The notes beneath the pieces are model-generated. The model did not search any database. It saw nothing but the letters and a program-made list of their open reading frames with translations, and was not told the origin of the DNA. This document shows, one piece after another, positions 56,218-64,000 of a stretch of DNA of 64,000 bases. The DNA lies in the NCBI GenBank assembly GCA_014529385.2, contig CM043969.1, positions 68,582,676-68,646,675 of the forward strand. Direction: 5' to 3'. The DNA is from Adiantum capillus-veneris. Its lineage: Eukaryota; Streptophyta; Polypodiopsida; Polypodiales; Pteridaceae. The position numbers and the translations under genes are program-made. Position 1 is the stretch's first letter; the number at the start of each line of letters is the position of its first letter.

Positions 56218-57879
56218 TTGAGAGCAATCTTCACAGATCCCGAGCCTAGATACAAGGCTCGTCTAGTTGCCAAGGGTTTCAAGCAGCAAAAAGGTGTGGA
56301 TTTTGATGAGATTTTCTCTCCAGTAGTCAAGATGACTACACTTCGCACCGTGCTTGGATTGGTTGCTATCCAGGACATGGAACTTGTCCAAATGGATGTG
56401 AACACATCATTTCTTCACCGGGATCTAGATGAAGATGTCTACATGAAACAACCAGAGGGCTTCGTATGTGAAACCCAAAAATCAACGAGGACGTAATTGG
56501 TTTGTACACTTAAAAAGGCACTCTATGGCCTCAAGCAAGGTTCAAGGCAATGGTATCAAAAATTCGACAAATTCATGCAGTCTCAGGGTTACATAAGAAG
56601 TCCCGAGGATCACTGCTTATACACAAAAAGATTTAACGATGGTTCTTTAATCATCTTGATCTTGTATGTAGATGATATGCTTATTGTCATTGAGTACCCC
56701 AATGCAAGCATTAGGAAAATTTTGAACTCATTTTTGGGCCTTTTAAGAGTGCCACATCATCAAAGTTGTACAAAAGAAAGCAACCCGGTAGACCCCTCTA
56801 AATATTGCTTAGAACCCCATGATATGACCTATCATTGGAAAGTTCTTGAAAAATGGATTCTAAAGAGCCAAGGTCCCAAAAGTTTGGATGACTTCTATGA
56901 AAGTTATGCCATTTTTTTTCAATAAGCAAGGTTTTGTTACCGTTACGATAATCTAAAATCACCTTTTTCTAGATCTACATGAAGGCAATGTGCGGTACAT
57001 GCATGCTATATATCAATAGATAGCGTTTGAAGAGTAGATTCTAAACATCCAACCTCCGAAAAGTTTGGATCTTATTTGCAAAAAATTTACCGATCCCCAC
57101 TTTTTGAAAGCTATGCCACATCAACAATTCTTACAAGGCCCATTTTTGAGTCGAAACTTTTCCTAATGGCATACTCCAAACTTAGCAAGGAAGACTCTCC
57201 CAAGATAGTGGCTGAGAAAGAGGAAATGGAGAAAGTACCATATTCTTCAGCAATTGATGTACGCTATGGTAGCCACAAGACCAGACATTGCACATGTAGT
57301 GGGAGTGGTTAGTAGGTACATGGCAAACCTTGGCAAGAAGCATTGGGGAGCAGTGAAGAAAATCCTCAGATATTTGAAGGTACAGCTAGCAAGTGTTTAT
57401 GCTTCGAAAACAGTGATGCATCTATTGTAGGTTACACGAATGCGGATTATGCGGGTTGCATGGATCGTAGAAGATCCACATCTGGCTATGTGTTCATGTT
57501 TGTTGGAGCAGCTATCTCTTGGAGATCGTGTCTCCAAGATTTCACGTCTTCATCTACCATTGAGGCAGAATATGTTGATGAGTATGACGCCAGCAAGGAA
57601 GCCATATGGTTGGCTCGTCTAGTGGGAGATTTGGGCATTCACGAGGTTCCAGTACTACATTGTGATAGTCAGAGTGCCATTGCTTTGGCAAAGAATCCGG
57701 TGTTTCACTCAAAGTCGAAACACATAGAGGTCAGATACCATGTCATACGAGATGCATTGGCTGGCAAGCGTATCGAGCTTGTCAAGGTTCACACTGACGA
57801 CAACCCCGTAGATGCTCTCACAAAGAGCCTAGCCTCGGAGCGATTTACACATTGTATAGAACTTATGGGTGTAGGATGA
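56218..57879 (+). pseudogene. copia-4 reverse transcriptase and RNase H remnant
   Basis: Starts inside RT: RYKARLVAKGFKQQKGVDFD, EIFSPVVKMTTLRTVLGLVA, VQMDVNTSFLHRDLDEDVYM, KQPEGFVCE, a frame break near 56496, LKKALYGLKQGSRQWYQKFD, then LILYVDDMLIV with an intact YVDD at about 56670. About 450 bp of unrelated sequence (56690-57170) replaces the RT thumb. The copia text resumes near 57170 with a PYSSAIDVRYG-type segment. RNase H follows in decayed frames: YTNADYAGCMDRRRSTSGYV, IEAEYVDEYDASKEAIW, LHCDSQSAIALAKNPVFHSK, ALTKSLASERFTHCIELMGV. The lineage resembles Tork/RE-type copia rather than copia-2. Gag, protease and integrase are absent on this strand. Confidence 0.9.
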
Positions 57880-57950
57880 AGCCTCGGCAATGCTTCATCA
57901 ACTTTTTATAGACTAACTATACTAATGCCACTATTGGCCATCGTGACCTT

Positions 57951-58560
57951 CAAGTGGGAGGTTGTTGGGGTGTAGGCCAGGTGGCCATGGGAAACCGCCC
58001 CTGTTTATACATTCACCTAAATGAATATAGGGAGAGAAAGGGAGAGAGTTGACTACGCTCTCACTTTTCCTCTCCACTAACCCAAACTCCCTGCTCTGCA
58101 CTGTGCTTCATCCCCTTCCCCATTCTCTTCTCCCCCTCTCTTGCACACACTCCGTACACGCACTACACGTGCACAACATCTTGTTCTGGTGCACCTCACT
58201 AAAGGATTGTGTCCTCAAGCTCAACAGTTAGGTGGGTGCAGGACAAGGACCAAGGAAGTGTGGAGTCAATGCATGCCGGCGTGTGTCACCTGTACTAGGG
58301 CCTCTAACTTGTGAAGGAGGAGTTGAATGTAAGGAGTGGAATTAGCACACGTCTGTGTGCAATATTTTCCAAGGCAATGGGTGTGGTACCTTAGCAAAGG
58401 GCTCTATACTTAAGCTCAACATCCAGGTGGTAGGATAGCGAGAAACGAAGTTTGCAATAATTGCACACCGGCATGTGGCACTTGCACAACTTCTGACTTC
58501 TGAAGGAGGAGTTGAACGTAAAGAGTGGATCAACACAAGCTGGCGTGCTATATTTGAAAT
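57951..58560 (+). mobile_element. copia-4 polypurine tract and 3' LTR
   Basis: CAAGTGGGAGGT (57951-57962) is followed by TGTTGGGGTGTAGGCC at 57963, the form of a PPT-LTR junction downstream of the RNase H end. Inside the LTR are two degenerate tandem copies of about 195 bp (58200-58370 and 58397-58556). Both contain AAGCTCAACA..., GAAGGAGGAGTTGAA(T/C)GTAA and a GTGC(A/T)ATATTT end. The LTR 3' end was not found, nor was a 5' partner. Confidence 0.65.
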
Positions 58561-58927
58561 GGAAACGATGCCAATTTTGGTGTAGCTGCAAAACACCTAG
58601 CATAGTTCTACTAAGCTTGGCTACTATGCCTCGTGTGACCATAAATGGGGCATAGTTATTATTAAATTAATTGATAGCTATTTTCTTACCAAATAAATTA
58701 ATTGCTAACTAAATCCTTACCAGTTATTTGTAACTATACCTACTATGCCCTTGTGCATAGTCATTGGCTTGACAACGATGTCATCATGGTCACCTGATAC
58801 AAATCATGAGAAGTTGATGCAGTTGCCACTTTTTGCTAGAGATCAAGCATGAAATATTGCATCAGATTTTTTTTAATGCAATTGATACGTTGCATGTCTA
58901 TTTTTTCTGTGCATTGATGGCATGCAC

Positions 58928-59003
<76 letters not shown>

Positions 59004-60435
59004 GAGGGGGGGACACAGAGGTCTATAGGGCCCCTTCAAGAGGAATAAATGTGTTGCAACCTTTTCTCATGGAGTCTTTTGGCCAATGTTGCACCATGCA
59101 ATCCTTTGTAGTGCTCATTTAATTTACCTCATTCCTAATCTCACTTACCATGCAGGGGAACCGACTCTTACATTTGCAAACTATGAAAATTTTGGCATAG
59201 TCATAGAAGGGATGCATAGTTCTACTAGGTCAACATAGTTGCAAGCGCATGAATGTGCATGCTTTGGACTCTAACCTTAATATTGAACCATCACATGGGT
59301 TAGATGAATAGTTTTGCTTATTCATTATGCTAGTATCATTATTCTCCATAGCAAAATGTTTCGTTGGGAAAGAAGTTGCAAATGATGACAACGTTGAAGC
59401 CCATGCAACGTCCAAGGAGTCGTGAGGCAACTTGTCCTTGAAGACTACATTCTACTGCGAATTTACGCTCCTTTAATAACTCCTAAACATTCATAATTGT
59501 GTCCTTTATTGGGTTTTCAAACTCAACAGAATTGGAATTGACAACCTTTACATATACTGTTTTGTTGACAACATGTTGCATTTTAGATTGGTTTGGCTCA
59601 ATCAATGTAGATGAAGCTTCCTATTTAAATTCAATTTTATTGTCACTCTAGGGTTGCATTGCAGAATGGCCCTTGTCAAGAGACTTTGGCAATATAGATA
59701 ATTTTTTTATTTTTGACTCTCAGGATCTACCTATCGATAATCATTATGGTCATATTACACAGTAGATACATTTGATAGTGTGCCAGGATGGTGGCTTGTT
59801 TGGTTCTTACATATTTTATATTATAAGCAATGCACCATTGACTACATGTGTGAAGTTTGTGAAGGGAACCAGGGCATTGGTTCAAAGAGGTACACTTGAA
59901 ATATGGGGAGGATGTCCTTCTTCCAGGTATAGCCTATTGATTTGGTTTCCAAAACTAGTCTTATTTTCATGTTGTAGTAATGCATGCAAATGGCCATGCC
60001 TTGTCCTGATGTGTTGCCATTGTTGAGGATTTACATTACCATTGCTTAGAACTTTAGAGTGGGTGTTTGCAATTATTCATGGGCTCCAGTTCACAAGATC
60101 ATGTCTCACACATGCTCTAATAGTACATTATACTCTCATGGGGGAAAGAGCGTGTCATGGGCTGCACATTTATGGGTCTTCTCTTCGGTGGATTTCACAT
60201 GGGATCCACTTCTCTATCTTGGTGGGAAATTTTTGCTAAGGACCATGGCATCAATTTGGCATTCTTGACAATTACATATTCTTGATGCCTACTTATTATG
60301 GCATCTATGATAGGTGTGTATTAATTGTTCAATTTCATGCTTCATAAATACACGTGCTCTCTTAATTATTTCTCCGATTTGTATTCGCTCGGGAAATATT
60401 GCTTGGACTATGGTAAGACTCTGCAAGCGCTCCAG
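58561..60435. other. no gene recognised
   Basis: AT-rich sequence with a long (GA)n tract (58929-59000). Frames at 59772-60026 and 60042-60268 show no family resemblance. Confidence 0.4.
58929..59000. repeat. (GA)n microsatellite
   Basis: About 36 GA units followed by GGAGGAGGGGGGG. Confidence 0.97.
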
Positions 60436-60765
60436 TATGATGCTCACACCTCCACTTGACGCCTTGAGATTTTAGGCAATTGTTAGCTTAGTTCAAAGAT
60501 TGTTTCCTATCAAGATTTTGTTTGCAAAGAAACCAAAGAGTAACTATGTAGATGTCTCACTTATTATTGTTATGCAGATACACGTAACTGAGCGAGAAGG
60601 TATGATGCTCACACCTCCACTTGACCGGACTTGACATTTTGGGCGATTGCTAGCTAAGTTTAGAGATTGTTTCCTATTAAGATTATGTTTGAAAAGCAGC
60701 CAAGGAGTAACTATCTAGATGTTGCACTTATTATTATTATGTAGATACATGTAATTGAGCGAGAA
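60436..60765. repeat. 165-bp tandem duplication of a helicase exon with adjoining non-coding DNA
   Basis: Copies at 60436-60600 and 60601-60765 start TATGATGCTCACACCTCCAC and end (A/G)TGCAGATACA-like text plus TGAGCGAGAAGG. Each includes about 110 bp of DEAH-helicase coding sequence preceded by apparent intron sequence. Confidence 0.9.
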
Positions 60766-61210
60766 GGTGATATCCTTCTCTTACTAATAGGATAAGAAGA
60801 AATTGGCATAGTGTGATTGATCTTGTACATGAGAGAGAAGGCGCTTGGTCGTCCTGATGTTCCAAACTGAGTATACTATTAGGTTATAGTAGAGAAATGC
60901 AGACAAGAATGTTTGACCCAATGGCACCAGCAAGAAGGAAATTGGTGTTTTCAACCAACATTGTAGAGGCATCTTTAGCCATTGATGGAATCTACTATGT
61001 ACTAGGTCTAGGTTTTGCTAGCAAAATGTCTCTAAACCCAAGCTTGGGTTTGACTCACTTGTCATCATGCCCACTTCTCAAGATTTTGCAAATAAAAGAG
61101 CAATCAAAACAGGACTATGATTTTCTATCACATTTACAAGAAGAGTGTATGGGAAAACAATACATTCAACAAAACTTCAAGGTCTTCACAACTAAAGAAT
61201 GTGATTTTGT
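60490..61210 (+). pseudogene. DEAH-box RNA helicase pseudogene (PRP22/DHX8-like)
   Basis: The plus strand reads FPIKILFAKKPKSNYVDVSL, IIVMQIHVTEREG in the first duplicate. The second reads KQPRSNYLDVALIII, stop, IHVIEREGDILLLLIG, stop, EEIG. After a frameshift comes EMQTRMFDPMAPARRKLVFS, TNIVEASLAIDGIYYVLGLG, F. This matches the PRP22/DHX8 segment [45 protein letters not shown]...[40 protein letters not shown]. QRxGRxGR-like text after 61080 is lost to indels. The apparent intron before the duplicated exon points to a genomic-DNA copy rather than a retroposed mRNA. Confidence 0.85.
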
Positions 61211-61754
61211 GTGGAGATCTCACTAGAAATCATCAACATAGTGATGGAAATTGCATGTTCAACATGATAGAATAAGTGAATGCAACAAATGACATGATGG
61301 AGAAAGAAGTATTTAAAATGGTGGAAAATGACCTGCTGGCGGAAATGGAAAAAGATATGATGATGAAGATCGTAGCACACATGATTGCCACATTGGTGGG
61401 AATCGTGACACATATGGTCGAGATGATAGTATAAGTTAATATGATAATTGACATTATGACACAAGTGAGTATGACAACTAACATGATGGTCATCATGGTA
61501 GTCATGAGCTACTTGCAAAACATAGAGAAGACATGATGATGGATGTTGCAACAACACACATGATCAACGTATTTATGGAAATTGAGATAGATATGGTTGG
61601 GATGATAGCACAAGTGAACATAACAACGGACAAGATGGTGGATGACTTAGAACAGATGAAGATGCTCACCACAATATACATGGGCTATTAATTAGAAGAA
61701 ATTGGAGAAGATATGATGATGTACATTGTAGCAGATGTGATCGACACATTGATG
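61211..61754. other. low-complexity ATG/GAT-rich region
   Basis: Repeated GATGATG, ACATGAT and ATGGTGG motifs. One strand gives His/Asp-rich and the other Met/Ile-rich frames. Pieces such as HIGGNRDTYGRDDS could come from an Arg/Asp/Ser-rich protein, possibly part of the same helicase gene, but this is not secure. Confidence 0.35.
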
Positions 61755-62593
61755 TGTCATGAAAATTAATTTCTTACCTTCTAAAAGTATTTTCTATATT
61801 AATTTGGCCACTTAAGTCGAAGGAAAATAGAAGAGAACAAGTGGAATAAATTAAGTGCTTATGGACGAGCCCAATCATATTGAGAAGCCTTGATCAAGGG
61901 TACAAGATAAAGGAGACGACCTAAAGCAATTATAGGAGTCTAAAAATAGAAATTAGATGTGCTAAGTTCAAGTTATTAGAATAACTCTTTAGACTCCAAG
62001 TACGAAGTTTGGGAAGCTTTAAGGTAAATTGTCTAACTTGCCACATATTATCTAAATTTAGTAAGTTTTAGAAGTAGCTTGGTGGCACTTCCAAATCACT
62101 TTGCTAAGGTTTCTCATAATAAGTGAAGTTTAAAAGCACACATGCGAGTTTTATTTTTTCCAAAGTTCATCGTAACTTAGCAAGTCCTAAACTAGCAAAG
62201 TAGACTATAGCCCGGTTCAGTTTCATGAAGGTTTGTGCAAAGGTCTTGCACCCAAGAAAATCAATTTAAAGGGTAAGTTTAAGCTTTTAATAAAAAGGAA
62301 AAAGCTATAGTCTAGGGTCCAAAATTAGGTTCCTAATTTAGCAGGTTCTAAATCAGTAGGCAGGTTGTAGCCAAGGTGAGCTTCATCAAGTACCCCAAGG
62401 TTTGTGAAAATGTCTTGTACCCGAGCTAATAAAATTAAAGGGTAAGTTTATGGTTTTTAATATATAAAAGAGAAAAGCTTAAGTCGAGGGTTAGATCAAC
62501 CATTACTCATTTAGAAAGTTGACTCTAGTAATTTATTAATATTGGCTAGATCACATGTTCAAAGTGGCACTTACTTGCTTTATGTGAAGTCAG

Positions 62594-62626
<33 letters not shown>

Positions 62627-62740
62627 ACTTGCCAAGAAGGGTCCAAGGAAGGAGGGGCCAAGTTTTTCAAGTATAGCAAGCTTAGACAAGTGTATGTGAG
62701 CATGCATGATATGCATTATGGAGTGTTTACTTATCATTGG
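61755..62740 (+). mobile_element. second copy of the gypsy-E LTR
   Basis: Starts TGTCATGAAAATTAATTTC and follows the reverse complement of 18523 to about 17620 throughout: CTCTTTAGACTCC, AGCTTGGTGGCACTTCC, GGTTTGTG...GTCTTG(C/T)ACC, the (TG)n tract (62597-62624), GGGTCCAAGGAAGGAGG, GGAGTGTTTACTTATCATTGG. It is longer by an internal repeat of the AGGTTTGTG block (62228 and 62397). It is broken at about 62745 by a copia RT fragment, so it is a truncated LTR. No internal gypsy sequence is adjacent. Confidence 0.8.
62597..62624. repeat. (TG)n microsatellite
   Basis: Fourteen TG units in the LTR copy, at the place of the (CA)n of the other copy (17739-17761). Confidence 0.95.
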
Positions 62741-62752
62741 TATCCATGTAAA

Positions 62753-63317
62753 GGGTACTGCACAGCAAAAAGGCATGTATCATGAAGAGTTTTTTCCCCC
62801 ACTTGTTGAAAGACTATTGTGCATTTTCTATGTGCTTTGGCAGCTCATTCTAGATGGGATATACATCAATCAAACATTCTTACTACTTTCTTCAATGGTA
62901 CATATCTGAGGAAGTTTATGTAATGCAGCCTCGCGGTTTTGTCATTAATGGAGAAAGTGTGCAAATGTAAGAAAGATTTGTATGGGATGTAGCAATCTCC
63001 TCGTGCTTAGTATGAGAAAGTTGAAACTCATTTGGTTAAACGAGGCTTTTGTAACAATAGAATAGAAAGAAATTTGTATGTAAAGTGTGAGGGTGATGTA
63101 TTTCTCATATTGTTCTGTATCTGAACAAGTTGCTGATCACTGGTCCGAATGAGGCACATTATGCTAAATTTAAGGTTGGTCTGAATGCTACTTTCAAGAT
63201 CAATTATTTGGGGTTGTTGCGTCATTACTTGGGCATATAGTTTAAGTAGTGTGATGGTGGTATTGCCTTGTGTCAAACAAGTTATATAAAGACATTGCTA
63301 TGTAAGTTTGGACTTGG
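62753..63317 (+). pseudogene. decayed copia RT fragment related to copia-2
   Basis: Nucleotide-level match to 51061-51632 of copia-2: CACAGCAAAAAGGCAT, TGCATTTTCTATGTGCTTTG, GCAGCTCATT, GAGGAAGTTTATGTAATGCA, GCCTCGCGGTTTTGTCAT, TGAATGCTACTTTCAAGAT. Multiple stops and small deletions are present. The YVDD codons have become CTGTATCTGAACAAG. It starts and ends abruptly within RT, next to the gypsy-E LTR copy on the left and unrelated sequence on the right. Confidence 0.9.
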
Positions 63318-64000
63318 GGCATTAGGAAAATTTTTTATTCTGAAATGGGCCCTATAAGGACTTTGACTTTCTCCCTATTGTCCAAAACGGGCGCACGGTA
63401 AAATTTTTACAAGTGACATCAAAACTTGTCGAACCTTTTGGCTTTAGAATGTACTCATTGAGACCTATCCACTGGTATATAGCATGCCATCAGTTTACTT
63501 ATATTCTAGAAGATTCCATTTTTTGATGTGACAACTCCATCTTATAAATGGAAGTTCTCCCCACATTTGAGCTTCAGTGGGGAGGCCATATCTTCTACAA
63601 TCCACCTTCAAATTTTTAAGTGTTTGTGGATTTAGAACCTACTTTCTAAGATCTTTTCAATGATATGTTGGTTGATAGGGTTTTGACAAAGCATTTATGT
63701 ACTTCACCGGATTGCCCACTTTGAACAAGAGAGGAAAAGGCAAACCTCCTTATCCCGAGGGATTCACTATTAATAATGGGGGGATTTCACCTACGTGCAT
63801 CAAAATTAGAGAAACACCCTATGTACGGTATCTTACATGCTAACCTACCCCCCTACATACGGACAAGATATCGACGTTCTTGCATTGAGCCATCCCCCCT
63901 CATACGGATTTCGTACGCAATGTAATGACCCACTATTTTATGTATACTAGTAACATAACAATTTTAGAAGCACATGCTTTTGCAAAAATACATGTTGAAT
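63318..64000. other. no gene recognised
   Basis: Begins GCATTAGGAAAATTTT, a 16-mer also found at 56708-56723, where copia-4 is interrupted. The remainder shows no domain, repeat array or RNA gene. Confidence 0.4.

Noticed and set aside
61192-61557. His/Asp-rich minus-strand frames
   Set aside because: Low-complexity translation of ATG/CAT-rich DNA; no family resemblance.

Overview
The window looks like nuclear DNA of a land plant with a large, retrotransposon-filled genome. Evidence for this: Ty1/copia and Ty3/gypsy elements primed by plant-type initiator tRNA-Met and tRNA-Asp sites, very abundant (GA/CT)n microsatellites, a tRNA-derived SINE-like head, and decayed fragments of eukaryotic housekeeping genes (ribosomal protein L27a, DEAD-box and DEAH-box RNA helicases). 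The lineage cannot be fixed from sequence alone; a fern or another large-genome plant would fit. No intact host gene was found. The only intact long reading frame is the polyprotein of one young copia element.

Layout. 0.6-8.6 kb is a large imperfect inverted repeat (left arm 606-5063, right arm 6774-8640) with a spacer holding an LTR-like promoter segment. 8.65-17.4 kb is the 5' part of a tRNA-Asp-primed gypsy element (gypsy-A), split by a minus-strand copia element (copia-1, 10812-15401, TSD TGTAC) that lacks the reverse transcriptase core. 17.4-20.8 kb holds minus-strand gypsy remnants (gypsy-E and LTR-D) and a DEAD-box helicase fragment. 20.8-27.8 kb is mostly unrecognised AT-rich DNA with local tandem duplications and an RPL27a pseudogene.

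27.8-55.0 kb is a three-level nest. A decayed minus-strand copia (copia-3) was hit by a ~19.7-kb gypsy (gypsy-B, 28607-53475, TSD ACAAT). The 3' LTR of gypsy-B was in turn hit by an intact 5193-bp copia (copia-2, 47502-52694, TSD AGTAG) with apparently identical LTRs. 56.2-58.6 kb is a plus-strand copia RT/RNase H remnant (copia-4). 60.4-61.2 kb is a PRP22/DHX8-type DEAH helicase pseudogene with a duplicated exon. 61.75-63.3 kb is a second copy of the gypsy-E LTR joined to a decayed copia RT fragment.

Most notable signals. (1) gypsy-A and gypsy-B both carry, in non-coding parts, ~285-bp degenerate tandem units each holding a conserved hairpin. Spacers are related between the two elements, but the hairpin sequence is different and family-specific. 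(2) gypsy-B carries a second retropepsin-like domain downstream of integrase, a duplicated integrase zinc-binding domain, and a long coiled-coil 3' reading frame. (3) Host-gene fragments lie among the transposons, one joined directly to a retrotransposon polypurine tract.
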